20,244 nucleotides of DNA from CAYZBM01 sp964476705 (GCA_964476705.1 CAYZBM010000034.1:1-20244), one strand, 5' to 3'. Shown: positions 6,896 to 14,304, counted from the stretch's first letter. The notes: generated from the sequence alone by a model not told the origin. Program-made: numbers and translations.

Positions 6896-6924
6896 TTGAC
6901 TGCATATACTGGGTTAAATATATT
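6896..6924 (+). promoter_or_regulatory. Promoter of the tandem Sel1-like genes
   Basis: TTGACT (6896-6901), 17 bases, TATATT (6919-6924). Both boxes and the spacing are near consensus, and the site is 38 bases upstream of the 6963 start. Confidence 0.65.
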
Positions 6925-6962
6925 TAGTTTAAATATTAACTATTTATAAAGAGAGTCTTGAT

Positions 6963-7457
6963 ATGGGTATTGGAGATCAGGTTAAAGACATTGATAGTGC
7001 AGCTAATATAAATTTTGAAATGGGAAAGTCTTATGAGCAAGAAGGTCCTGAAAGTCTTAAATATGCTATTGAATGTTATGAGAAAGCAGCAAATCTTGGC
7101 AATCCGCAAGCTATAAAAAAATATACTAATATCTTTAAAAGAAATTTTAAAAATACTTATAATTTTAATCAAGAAAATATTACCAATATAATAAATTGCC
7201 TAAAATTTTTGGCCAATAGTAATAATATAGAAGATAGTTCGTATGCGGCATTTGAGCTTGGTGAATTTTATAATTTTAGCTTAGGAGTAGAAGAAGATAA
7301 AGTTTTAGCCTTAACTTATTATAAATTAGCCAAAGATAATGGTCATGAATTAGCAGATAGAGAGATTGAAAGTTTGGAAAGTAAAATTCCTAATCTGAGT
7401 TATTTGGTGAGCTGTTTTTTATCAGCTGTTAATCAGAGTAATGTAGGTAGGTTATGA
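6963..7457 (+). CDS. Sel1-like repeat protein 1
   Basis: This 164-residue protein contains degenerate Sel1/TPR-type helical repeats: YAIECYEKAANLGNPQAIKK (about 37-56) and LALTYYKLAKDNGHELADRE (about 117-136), both ending in the typical small-residue turn. Such repeats form alpha-solenoids for protein binding; in intracellular bacteria they are often effectors or envelope stress adaptors. No signal peptide is evident. It aligns by eye along most of its length with the next gene, so the pair is a tandem duplication. It overlaps that gene by four bases (ATGA), pointing to coupled translation. The ATG has AGAGAG upstream and a good promoter. The exact role is unknown. Confidence 0.75.
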   Translation: MGIGDQVKDIDSAANINFEMGKSYEQEGPESLKYAIECYEKAANLGNPQAIKKYTNIFKRNFKNTYNFNQENITNIINCLKFLANSNNIEDSSYAAFELGEFYNFSLGVEEDKVLALTYYKLAKDNGHELADREIESLESKIPNLSYLVSCFLSAVNQSNVGRL

Positions 7458-7930
7458 GTCCGCCACTTCTAAAAGATCTTGGTAAAGAAAAGTGCGATGC
7501 CCAGTCATATTATGATGCAGCTAAAATTGCTAATGGTGAAGAATGGATTGCAAAATTTAAAAAAGCTGCAGGCCTTGGTCATCCCGAGGCTCTAGATAAA
7601 TATGCTTATTGGCTTAAAAGTGGTTCTAATTATTACATTGGGAAAAATCTAGAAGAGTCTTTTTATTTTTACTATTTTTTAGCTTCATCTGAAAAACCAA
7701 ATAAAGATGCGGTATTTCAAATTGGCGAGTTTTATTTAAATGGCTTTTTTGTTGAAAAAGATCTAAATGAAGCAAAAGAATGGTTTAATAAGGCAGAAAA
7801 GTTGGGTTCTCCAATGGCTCAATCCAGAATTAAAGAAATTGACAAATTAGAAGAAAATCCTGGTGGTTTAGAAAATCCAGTACTGGCAAATGGTGGCTTA
7901 GTTGTTAAAGGCAGGAATATGGGTAAATAA
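7454..7930 (+). CDS. Sel1-like repeat protein 2
   Basis: The 158-residue product matches the previous one: IAKFKKAAGLGHPEALDKYA (about 34-53) and FQIGEFYLNGFFVEKDLNEA (about 89-108) followed by KEWFNKAEKLGSPMAQSRI, the last being a good Sel1 repeat. The C-terminal tail (from about 130) is Gly/Asn-rich and probably unstructured. Its ATG lies inside the stop of the upstream gene (ATGA), with AGG-type bases in the preceding codons. Because each protein has its own complete repeat set, two tandem paralogs fit better than one gene broken by a frameshift. It converges on tldD, with one base between the stops and no visible terminator. Confidence 0.75.
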   Translation: MSPPLLKDLGKEKCDAQSYYDAAKIANGEEWIAKFKKAAGLGHPEALDKYAYWLKSGSNYYIGKNLEESFYFYYFLASSEKPNKDAVFQIGEFYLNGFFVEKDLNEAKEWFNKAEKLGSPMAQSRIKEIDKLEENPGGLENPVLANGGLVVKGRNMGK

Positions 7931-7931
7931 A

Positions 7932-9356
7932 CTACTCCGTTCCCCCAACCGTCAAACCTTCAATTAGCAAAGTTGGTTGACCAACGCCAACGGGTACTCC
8001 TTGGCCAGCTTTACCGCAAGTGCCAACTCCAGGATCAAGCGCCATATCATTACCAACCATTTTGATTTTAGTTAAACAATCTGGACCATTACCGATTAAA
8101 GTTGCCCCTTTAACCGGATGTAATATTTTGCCATTTTCAACTAGATAGGCTTCCGACATACTAAAGACGAACTTCCCTGAGGTAATATCTACCTGGCCGC
8201 CACCAAAATTAACCGCGTAAATACCTTTTTTGATACTAGCTATAATTTCTTGTGGGTGATGTTTACCGCCTAGCATAAAAGTATTAGTCATGCGGGGTAA
8301 AGGCTGATGTTCAAAACTTTCTCGTCTACCATTACCAGTTGGGGCTTTACCCATTAATCTAGCATTCATCCGATCTTGCATATAAGATTTTAAAATGCCA
8401 TTTTCAATTAAGACATTACGCTGGGTTTTAGTGCCTTCGTCATCAATATTTAGTGAACCACGACGATCGCTAATTGTACCATCGTCAATAACGGTTACTT
8501 CTGGAGCTGCAATTTGTTCGCCCATTAAGTTAGAGAAAGCTGAGGTTTTTTTGCGGTTAAAATCTCCCTCAAGCCCATGACCTATTGCTTCATGCAGTAA
8601 TATTCCCGGCCAGCCCGAGCCTAAAACTACAGTCATTTGACCGGCTGGGGCTGGTTTAGCTTCAAGATTAATTAAAGCTTGAGCCAAAGCCTTATCTGCG
8701 GCTTTTTTCCAAGTATCTTCCATAAATAAGAGGTCGTATAAATATCGGCCACCCAATCCATGGGAGCCTGATTCCATTTTGCCATTTTGTTCAGTAATAA
8801 CTGAGATATTTAGCCTAATTAAAGGTCTGGTATCATCAATATGCTGGGCTCCTTTGCGGATTATTTTAATTAATTGCCAATTGCCAAGCAAAGATACCGA
8901 AACTTGTTTTACTAATGGATTTTTAGTTCTTAAATAATTATCTATTTTTTGTAATAAAGCTATTTTAGCGCTTAAATCAATCTGGTTTAAAGGATTAACA
9001 TTGGTATATAATGCTTGTTTACCGCTATCTATGTTATCATCAAGTTTGATATGATTATTATAACCATCTTTGATAGTTTTGACTATATTGCAGGCATTTT
9101 CAATTGATTCGTTAGTTAAAGTTGAAGAATGTGAGTAGGTACTTTTATCGCCAATAACTGCACGCATGCCAAAGCCCTTGGCTATATTGTAGCTAGAATT
9201 TTTTAAGGTACTGTCATCAAATACCAAGGCTTCATTATAAGTAGATTCAAGATATAATTCACCATCTTCGGTATCTAACAAAGTTTCATTGATGAGATTT
9301 TCAACTTTTTGTTGATTTAAGCCGGTTTCTTGAAAAAATATTTGCGAAAGAGTCAT
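7932..9356 (-). CDS. tldD: Metalloprotease TldD
   Basis: TldD pairs with TldE/PmbA to form a zinc protease that degrades unfolded small peptides and, in some bacteria, matures peptide antibiotics such as microcin B17. At 474 residues the length is usual. The zinc motif HEAIGH (H255, E256, H260) lies in SGWPGILLHEAIGHGLEGDF, the family hallmark, and the conserved C-terminal block TCGKAGQGVPVGVGQPTLLI is near 446-465, with Cys447 a likely third zinc ligand. No signal peptide. The ATG at 9356 gives the normal N-terminus but has no clear ribosome binding site. The gene is divergent from coxB; tldD beside coxB is a conserved alphaproteobacterial arrangement. The partner gene tldE is not in the window. 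Confidence 0.95.
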   Translation of the reverse strand: MTLSQIFFQETGLNQQKVENLINETLLDTEDGELYLESTYNEALVFDDSTLKNSSYNIAKGFGMRAVIGDKSTYSHSSTLTNESIENACNIVKTIKDGYNNHIKLDDNIDSGKQALYTNVNPLNQIDLSAKIALLQKIDNYLRTKNPLVKQVSVSLLGNWQLIKIIRKGAQHIDDTRPLIRLNISVITEQNGKMESGSHGLGGRYLYDLLFMEDTWKKAADKALAQALINLEAKPAPAGQMTVVLGSGWPGILLHEAIGHGLEGDFNRKKTSAFSNLMGEQIAAPEVTVIDDGTISDRRGSLNIDDEGTKTQRNVLIENGILKSYMQDRMNARLMGKAPTGNGRRESFEHQPLPRMTNTFMLGGKHHPQEIIASIKKGIYAVNFGGGQVDITSGKFVFSMSEAYLVENGKILHPVKGATLIGNGPDCLTKIKMVGNDMALDPGVGTCGKAGQGVPVGVGQPTLLIEGLTVGGTE

Positions 9357-9402
9357 GCTATTTACAATAATAATGCTGGTTTTTGAAATTGAAGATTAGA
9401 TC

Positions 9403-9430
9403 TTTACTTTGTAGTAAATTAAGCTATATA
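9403..9430 (+). promoter_or_regulatory. Putative promoter of the cox locus
   Basis: TTTACT (9403-9408) and TATATA (9425-9430) are 16 bases apart in the 142-base tldD-coxB divergent gap. The -35 box is half of a small palindrome TTTACT-TTGT-AGTAAA. Another TATAAG at about 9440 could serve instead. Moderate to weak evidence. Confidence 0.35.
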
Positions 9431-9498
9431 TTTCGACTATATAAGACTAATAGTGAAAATACCTACCAGTTTCTAACATAAAGTTTGAGGAAATAAAA

Positions 9499-10371
9499 TT
9501 GAAATCTTTAACTAAATTTTTTATTTATTTTTTTGGCACATTATTTGGCTTTGTAAATTTGAGTCTAGCAGATGGTGCTCCTAACTCTTGGCAGATTGGC
9601 TTTCAGGATGCGGCTTCTCCTTTAATGGAAGAATTTACCAAATTCCATAATGAATTATTATATATAATAGTTGCTGTTAGCATTTTTGTGATGTTATTGC
9701 TTGCTTATGTAGTTATTAAATTTAATGCTAAAGCTAATAAAGTTCCTTCAAAAACTACCCATAATACTTTTATTGAAATTATTTGGACGGCAGTTCCAGT
9801 TATAATTTTATTAATTATAATGATTCCATCAATTAAAGTGCTTAAAATGGCTGAAGAAATACCTGAGGCTGAACTTACTGTAAAAGTTATCGGTTATCAG
9901 TGGTATTGGGGTTACCAATATCCTGATAATCAAGATATAAATTTTAATAGTATGATGATTCCTGATAATGAGATTAAACCAGGTGAAAAGCGTCTCCTAT
10001 CAGTTGATAATCCAATAGTTTTACCTATTGATACTAGCATTAGAGTACAATTAACTTCAGCGGATGTAATCCACTCTTGGGCAGTTCCTTCACTTGGAGT
10101 TAAGAAAGATGCGGTTCCTGGTAGATTAAATGAAACTTGGCTTAAAATTGATAAAGTTGGTACTTATTATGGCCAATGTTCTGAGTTATGTGGTCAGGGT
10201 CATGGTTTTATGCCTATTGAAATAAAAGCTGTTTCTAAAGCTGATTTTAAAAAATGGGTAAAAAAAATGACTAAAGGTAAAGAGTCTGAAGTAAGTGAAA
10301 AAAATATTCCTAGTGAAACTTCAGAAACTGCACAAATTGCAGAAAATAAAGCTAAAATAAAAACTAAATAA
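9499..10371 (+). CDS. coxB: Cytochrome c oxidase subunit II
   Basis: Subunit II takes electrons from cytochrome c through its CuA centre and passes them to subunit I. The 290-residue precursor has a signal peptide (about 1-24, cut near SLADG), two membrane helices (about 51-74 and 92-112) and a periplasmic cupredoxin domain. CuA ligands are all present: H192, then C227, E229, C231, H235 and M238 in GQCSELCGQGHGFMPIEI. The aromatic QWYWGYQY (134-141) is the electron entry patch. The C-terminus has a charged tail (about 255-290). The start codon is TTG at 9499, supported by TGAGG eight bases upstream and by the signal peptide beginning there. coxA follows after 36 bases. Confidence 0.97.
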   Translation: MKSLTKFFIYFFGTLFGFVNLSLADGAPNSWQIGFQDAASPLMEEFTKFHNELLYIIVAVSIFVMLLLAYVVIKFNAKANKVPSKTTHNTFIEIIWTAVPVIILLIIMIPSIKVLKMAEEIPEAELTVKVIGYQWYWGYQYPDNQDINFNSMMIPDNEIKPGEKRLLSVDNPIVLPIDTSIRVQLTSADVIHSWAVPSLGVKKDAVPGRLNETWLKIDKVGTYYGQCSELCGQGHGFMPIEIKAVSKADFKKWVKKMTKGKESEVSEKNIPSETSETAQIAENKAKIKTK

Positions 10372-10407
10372 AGAAAAAAATTATTAGAATTGTAATAGAG
10401 GTTTTTT

Positions 10408-11973
10408 ATGCACGACCATCATCCAGTTGGTATTAAACGTTGGTTATTTTCCACTAACCATAAAGATATAGGTACCTTATATATTATATTATCTATTATT
10501 GGTGGTTTAGTAGGGGGAATTTTCTCTATTATCATGAGAATGGAGTTAGCGCATCCAGGTTTGCAGATTTTAGGTGGTAACAATCAATTATATAATGTGT
10601 TTTTAACCGGCCATGCTTTTATCATGGTATTTTTTATGATTATGCCAGTTTTATTTGGCGGTTTTGGCAACTGGTTTATTCCTCTGCTAATTGGTGCTCC
10701 TGATATGGCATTTCCAAGAATGAATAATGTAAGTTTTTGGTTATTATTTGTTGCGCTTATAATGCTTTCAGCTTCGGTATTTGTTGATGGTGGAGCTGGT
10801 ACTGGTTGGACAGTTTATCCTCCTCTTAGCGATGCAATTCATCAGCCGGGAATGGCTGTAGATATGGCAATATTTAGTTTACATCTAGCTGGAGCCTCCT
10901 CAATTTTAGGTGCGATTAATATGATTGTAACTATTATTAACATGCGTTGTAAAGGTATGACATTCCATAAAATGCCACTTTATGTTTGGTCAGTTTTGAT
11001 TACGGCTTTTTTACTAGTATTGGCTTTACCGGTTCTAGGTGGTGCAATTACTATGCTACTTACAGATAGAAATTTTAACACTACTTTCTTTAATCCAGCA
11101 GGTGGAGGGGACCCATTATTTTATCAACATTTATTCTGGTTTTTTGGTCATCCTGAAGTTTATATTATTATTATTCCTGCCTTTGGTATTATTAGCCAAG
11201 TTGTTTCTACTTTCTCTAAAAAACCAGTCTTCGGTTATTTAGGTATGGCTTATGCAATGTCTAGTATCGGAGTTTTAGGTTTTGTGGTTTGGGCGCATCA
11301 TATGTATACCGTTGGTATGAATTTTGATACATTAGCTTATTTTACTATTGCAACTTTAATTATTGCAGTTCCAACAGGAATCAAAATTTTTAGTTGGATT
11401 GCTACTATGTGGGGCGGTTCAATTGAGTTTAAAACACCTATGCTTTATGCTATCGGTTTTATATTTATGTTTACCGTTGGTGGGGTAACTGGAGTTGTAC
11501 TGGCTAATTCTGGTTTAGATAGAGTTTTTCATGATACTTATTATGTAGTTGCGCATTTCCATTATGTAATGTCAATAGGCGCTCTATTTGCTGCTTTTTC
11601 GGCATTTTATTATTGGTTCCCAAAAATGTCTGGACGGATGTATAGCGAATTTTTAGGCAAACTTCAGTTCATATTAATGTTTATTGGAACTAATGTTACT
11701 TTTTTCCCGCAACATTTTTTAGGCTTAGCTGGTATGCCAAGAAGAATTCCTGATTATCCAGATGCATTTGCTGGCTGGAATTATGTTTCTTCAATAGGTT
11801 CTTATATTTCTTTTGGCTCAGTTTTATTGTTTTTATTTGTAATATTTCATGCTTTGAAATTTGGTAAAAAAGCTTCTAATAATCCATGGGGAGTTGGTGC
11901 TACTACTTTAGAATGGACTTTAACTTCACCGCCGCCATTTCATAGTTATGATAAAATTCCTGAAGTAAAGTAA
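10408..11973 (+). CDS. coxA: Cytochrome c oxidase subunit I (aa3-type)
   Basis: This is the catalytic subunit reducing O2 to water while pumping protons. The 521 residues include twelve expected helices. Heme a ligands are H69 (LTGHAF) and H385; heme a3 is bound by H383 (VAHFHYVMS). CuB ligands are H248 and the pair H297-H298; Y252 in GHPEVY is the cross-linked tyrosine and E250 the D-channel glutamate, placing it in the A1 class. D99 in APDMAFPRMNN is the D-channel entry, and K326 in PTGIKIFSW marks the K-channel. GAGG lies before the ATG. The stop codon (11971-11973) is inside the arm of a long palindrome, so the last codons are also mirrored downstream. Confidence 0.98.
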   Translation: MHDHHPVGIKRWLFSTNHKDIGTLYIILSIIGGLVGGIFSIIMRMELAHPGLQILGGNNQLYNVFLTGHAFIMVFFMIMPVLFGGFGNWFIPLLIGAPDMAFPRMNNVSFWLLFVALIMLSASVFVDGGAGTGWTVYPPLSDAIHQPGMAVDMAIFSLHLAGASSILGAINMIVTIINMRCKGMTFHKMPLYVWSVLITAFLLVLALPVLGGAITMLLTDRNFNTTFFNPAGGGDPLFYQHLFWFFGHPEVYIIIIPAFGIISQVVSTFSKKPVFGYLGMAYAMSSIGVLGFVVWAHHMYTVGMNFDTLAYFTIATLIIAVPTGIKIFSWIATMWGGSIEFKTPMLYAIGFIFMFTVGGVTGVVLANSGLDRVFHDTYYVVAHFHYVMSIGALFAAFSAFYYWFPKMSGRMYSEFLGKLQFILMFIGTNVTFFPQHFLGLAGMPRRIPDYPDAFAGWNYVSSIGSYISFGSVLLFLFVIFHALKFGKKASNNPWGVGATTLEWTLTSPPPFHSYDKIPEVK

Positions 11974-12021
11974 ATAACGAAGCGTCCTGGATTAATCCAG
12001 GACGCTTCCATTATTTACTTT
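11967..12021. repeat. Near-perfect 55-base palindrome over the coxA stop
   Basis: The core 11979-12008 is a perfect palindrome with no loop: GAAGCGTCCTGGATT followed directly by its reverse complement. Beyond a C/CA mismatch the arms continue: AAAGTAAATAA (11967-11977) pairs with TTATTTACTTT (12011-12021). The coxA TAA is within the left arm. It could act as a bidirectional terminator or an mRNA 3' stabiliser, although no T run follows. Confidence 0.85.
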
Positions 12022-12044
12022 ATCCTGAACTTGTTTCAGGATCC
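12022..12044. repeat. TCCTGAA...TTCAGGATCC palindromic repeat
   Basis: ATCCTGAA (12022-12029) pairs with TTCAGGAT (12035-12042) around a five-base loop. Related TCCTGAA/TTCAGGATCC ends occur at 13054-13117 and, inverted, at 13861-13913. This is a type of short palindromic element common between genes in Rickettsiales and other alphaproteobacteria. Confidence 0.7.
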
Positions 12045-12080
12045 ATGGTTCAAGCACTAATATATATAATAGGTACCAAA

Positions 12081-12992
12081 ATGAACTCTGCTAATAATAT
12101 TATCGATGATATAGTTTTAGAGGCAGAGTCTAGTATCCAAGATTTTTTTCTGCTGCTTAAACCTCGAGTAATGAGTCTAGTAGTTTTTACTGGTGTTGTT
12201 GGTTTATATTTAGCTCCTGGACATATTCATCCCTTTTTAGGCCTTATAGCAATTTTATGTATTGCGGTTGGCTCTGGAGCTGCTGGCGCTATTAATATGT
12301 GGTATGAAAGAGATATTGATGCTTTAATGGAACGAACTAAAAGGCGGCCATTACCTTTAGGTAAAATTTTACCAGATCATGCAATAGAATTTGGCGCTAT
12401 TTTAGCTTTATTTAGTGTTATAGTTATGTTTATCGTAACTAATATTATGGCAGCTTTTTTATTATTAGTGGCGATATGTTTTTATGTTTTTATTTATACT
12501 ATTTGGCTTAAAAGAACTACACCGCAAAATATAGTGATAGGTGGTGCCGCCGGTGCTTTCCCGCCAATGATTGGCTGGGCGGCGGTAACCGGCAGTATTA
12601 GTTTTGAAAGTATAGTGTTGTTTTTAATTATATTTTTATGGACACCACCACATTTTTGGGCTTTAGCTTTATATAAAAATGAAGATTATAAAAAAGCAAA
12701 TATTCCTATGTTGCCAGTTATTGCTGGAATAAAAGGCACTACTAAACAAATGCTAATTTATACGATGTTGTTATGTGCAGTAACTGCATTTCCATTTGTT
12801 TTTAAAATGTCGGGTTTTATTTATACGATTGGTGCTACAGTTTTAGGGGTGAAGTTTTTTTATTATGCTTATGAATTATTTATTGAGTATAGTGAAGAAA
12901 AATCGCGGGCTATGTTTAGATTTTCTTTATTATACCTCTTTTTACTGTTTGTGTTATTAGCAGCTGATAAATTTATTATGTTATATCTATAG
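12081..12992 (+). CDS. ctaB: Protoheme IX farnesyltransferase (heme O synthase)
   Basis: CtaB transfers a farnesyl group from farnesyl diphosphate to heme b, giving heme O, the precursor of the heme a used by CoxA. The 303-residue protein is a polytopic UbiA-family prenyltransferase. The first Asp-rich motif is at N72-P92 (NMWYERDIDALMERTKRRP) and the second conserved block is WTPPHFWALALYKNEDYKKA (187-206). An in-frame ATG at 12045 would add 12 residues, but that stretch begins at the edge of the 12022-12044 repeat; the start at 12081 fits the family and has AGG-type bases about ten upstream. The TAG stop (12990-12992) coincides with the end of a GTAG-family repeat. Confidence 0.95.
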   Translation: MNSANNIIDDIVLEAESSIQDFFLLLKPRVMSLVVFTGVVGLYLAPGHIHPFLGLIAILCIAVGSGAAGAINMWYERDIDALMERTKRRPLPLGKILPDHAIEFGAILALFSVIVMFIVTNIMAAFLLLVAICFYVFIYTIWLKRTTPQNIVIGGAAGAFPPMIGWAAVTGSISFESIVLFLIIFLWTPPHFWALALYKNEDYKKANIPMLPVIAGIKGTTKQMLIYTMLLCAVTAFPFVFKMSGFIYTIGATVLGVKFFYYAYELFIEYSEEKSRAMFRFSLLYLFLLFVLLAADKFIMLYL

Positions 12993-13051
12993 TAGATTAA
13001 GAAATGATTTACTATAAATACATAACATAACAATCATTTTTATAATGCTAC
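12992..13051. repeat. GTAG-family palindromic repeat
   Basis: The arm GTAGATTAAGAAATGATT (12992-13009) faces AATCATTTTTATAATGCTAC (13032-13051). Positions 13010-13051 are an exact 42/42 reverse complement of 13940-13981. The left end coincides with the last base of the ctaB stop codon. Confidence 0.85.
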
Positions 13052-13053
13052 AT

Positions 13054-13117
13054 ATCCTGAAAAAACATATTCTTATAACAAAAATATATATTACATTTTA
13101 TGTTTTATTCAGGATCC
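13054..13117. repeat. Nested hairpin next to the GTAG repeat
   Basis: ATCCTGAAAAAACATATT (13054-13071) pairs with TTATGTTTTATTCAGGAT (13098-13115) over most positions. A diverged inverted copy lies at 13861-13913. It extends the similarity between the two flanks of cox11 well beyond the exact 42 bases. Confidence 0.65.
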
Positions 13118-13164
13118 ATTCAAACTTAAAGTACTATATAATTTCAAAAAACAGAAGAATTTTT

Positions 13165-13290
13165 ATGAACAACAACGATAAAAATAATGATAAAAATAAG
13201 AAAGCTAAAAACAATATGTTGCTAGCTATGATTTTATTTTTAGTAATTTTAATTTTTGTGGCAACTATACTTAAGTTAAAACATGCCTAA
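13165..13290 (+). CDS. Small membrane protein upstream of cox11 (CoxF-like)
   Basis: This 41-residue protein has a hydrophilic Asn/Lys/Asp-rich N-terminus (1-17) and one membrane helix (about 18-36: NMLLAMILFLVILIFVATIL). Single-span proteins of this kind often sit between ctaB and cox11 in alphaproteobacterial oxidase operons, where they are annotated as CoxF-like; the sequence alone does not prove homology. The ATG at 13165 is preferred, with AGAAGA upstream; an in-frame ATG at 13045 would read through the repeats. It overlaps cox11 by eight bases, so the two are translationally coupled and probably act in the same assembly step. Confidence 0.65.
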   Translation: MNNNDKNNDKNKKAKNNMLLAMILFLVILIFVATILKLKHA

Positions 13291-13810
13291 ATTTTCACCC
13301 AATAAAAAATTAGCTCTACAAATGGCCGCTTTAGCCTTTGGAATGATTTGTTTAGTCTATGCTATGTTTCCTTTATATAGTTTATTTTGCAAAGTAACTG
13401 GTTATGCAGGTACGCCAAAACAACAAATAGCTAAAAGTGCCTTAATTGGTAAAAAAGAAATAACTATTAGATTTAATGCTGATGTTGATGCTGGATTAAA
13501 TTGGAGCTTTTACCCTGTAGAAAAGCAGGTCAAAATAAAAACCGGGGAAAATAGAGTAATTTATTATGAAGCGGTAAATAATAGCGATAAAGAAATTACT
13601 GGTGTTGCAACTTTTAATGTTATTCCTGAGCAAGTTGCGACTTATTTTAATAAAATTCAGTGTTTTTGTTTTGATAAACAAACTTTAAAACCTAAGCAAA
13701 AAGTTAAAATGCCTGTTTACTTTTTTATCGATCCTAAGATTGAGCAAGATAAACATTACTCTAATGTGGATACTATCACTCTTTCTTATACTTTTTTTGA
13801 AGCTAAGTGA
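13283..13810 (+). CDS. ctaG: Cytochrome c oxidase copper chaperone Cox11/CtaG
   Basis: Cox11 delivers copper to the CuB site of subunit I. The 175-residue protein has one N-terminal membrane helix (about 11-30) and a periplasmic immunoglobulin-like domain. The copper motif CFCF gives C127 and C129, within FNKIQCFCFDKQTLKP; the third conserved Cys is C36, just after the helix (LYSLFCKVTGYAGT). MPVYFFIDP (143-151) is another family block. It overlaps the preceding small membrane gene, and the pair is bracketed by inverted repeats. No gene follows on either strand for nearly 500 bases, so the oxidase operon may be broken here. Confidence 0.95.
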   Translation: MPKFSPNKKLALQMAALAFGMICLVYAMFPLYSLFCKVTGYAGTPKQQIAKSALIGKKEITIRFNADVDAGLNWSFYPVEKQVKIKTGENRVIYYEAVNNSDKEITGVATFNVIPEQVATYFNKIQCFCFDKQTLKPKQKVKMPVYFFIDPKIEQDKHYSNVDTITLSYTFFEAK

Positions 13811-13860
13811 AATTGATTCTTTTTGGTATAGTATTTTAGTTTGAAAAATTTATATTTTGT

Positions 13861-13913
13861 GGATCCTTCAGTAAAACATAAAATAGTATTGTAAGTATAT
13901 GTTTTTTCAGGAT
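13861..13913. repeat. Diverged inverted copy of the 13054-13117 hairpin
   Basis: GGATCCTTCAGTAAAACATA (from 13861) and ATATGTTTTTTCAGGAT (13897-13913) are the reverse complement, with differences, of the hairpin at 13054-13117. Between this and 13940 there is an extra segment of about 24 bases absent from the other copy. Confidence 0.6.
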
Positions 13914-13939
13914 AACCTGTTCTGGATTCATTCCTGGAT

Positions 13940-13981
13940 GTAGCATTATAAAAATGATTGTTATGTTATGTATTTATAGTA
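13940..13981. repeat. Exact 42-base inverted repeat flanking cox11
   Basis: GTAGCATTATAAAAATGATT and the next 22 bases are the exact reverse complement of 13010-13051. This copy carries the GTAGCA-type arm but lacks the facing GATCTAC-type arm. Confidence 0.9.
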
Positions 13982-14019
13982 TGGCAGTTAAAGCTTGCGC
14001 TTACCTAAATTTTTTATGG

Positions 14020-14042
14020 ATCCCGGCCTAAGTAGCTGGGAT
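14020..14042. repeat. Short palindrome ATCCCGGC...GCTGGGAT
   Basis: ATCCCGGC (14020-14027) pairs with GCTGGGAT (14035-14042), with one wobble and a seven-base loop. It directly precedes a GTAGCA-type arm at 14045, as hairpins also do for the other GTAGCA arms. Confidence 0.6.
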
Positions 14043-14044
14043 AT

Positions 14045-14104
14045 GTAGCATCATAGCAATGATTTATTTAAGTAATTAAAACGGAAAATCATTGCTTGAT
14101 CTAC
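14045..14104. repeat. GTAG-family palindromic repeat, best copy
   Basis: GTAGCATCATAGCAATGATT (14045-14064) faces AATCATTGCTTGATCTAC (14087-14104). The arms match over about 18 positions with two extra bases in the left arm. ATGATT and AATCAT border a 22-base loop. TATA follows the right arm, as in other copies. Confidence 0.8.
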
Positions 14105-14244
14105 TATAATTTTGGTGTTGGAGATCGGTTTCTTATCTCGACTTAAGATAAATTCATTAAGTCCTAATATTTTAAAATATAGTGGTAATTTAAAAGCATT
14201 CGATAGCTTTTAATAGCAATATCTCCTAAATTTTCAACTTATAG

Positions 14245-14273
14245 TTCATATTAAAAACTCTCTCTTATATAAG
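14245..14273 (+). promoter_or_regulatory. Putative promoter of the 14305 gene
   Basis: TTCATA (14245-14250), 17 bases, TATAAG (14268-14273), ending 31 bases before the start codon. The -10 box and spacing are good; the -35 box is weak. Confidence 0.4.
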
Positions 14274-14304
14274 TCTGTAGAATAAAAGGGAGTTTAAAGT
14301 TTTT

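Larger units (their letters stand above)
13811..14304. other. Gene-free stretch packed with palindromic repeats
   Basis: No coding region or tRNA is seen in these 494 bases. The stretch holds, in order, a diverged hairpin (13861-13913), the exact inverted copy of the ctaB-side repeat (13940-13981), a GGGAT-type palindrome (14020-14042), a complete GTAG-family repeat (14045-14104) and, further on, a promoter-like pair (14245-14273). It separates cox11 from the following Sel1-like gene and coxC, splitting a normally compact operon. Confidence 0.75.

Noticed and set aside
6963..7930. One Sel1 gene split by a frameshift
   Set aside because: Both halves carry a complete set of similar repeats and the overlap is a normal ATGA, so tandem duplication fits better.
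13045..13164. 40-residue N-terminal extension of the small membrane protein before cox11
   Set aside because: It is encoded by repeat DNA shared with 13861-13981; the ATG at 13165 has its own ribosome binding site and gives a compact single-span protein.
12992..14104. CRISPR array or insertion sequence
   Set aside because: Repeats are palindromic, irregularly spaced and unlike spacer-repeat units; no transposase or Cas gene is present.
14105..14304. tRNA or small RNA gene upstream of the Sel1-like gene
   Set aside because: No cloverleaf, T-loop consensus or CCA-ready acceptor stem is seen; only a short AAAAGC/GCTTTT stem.
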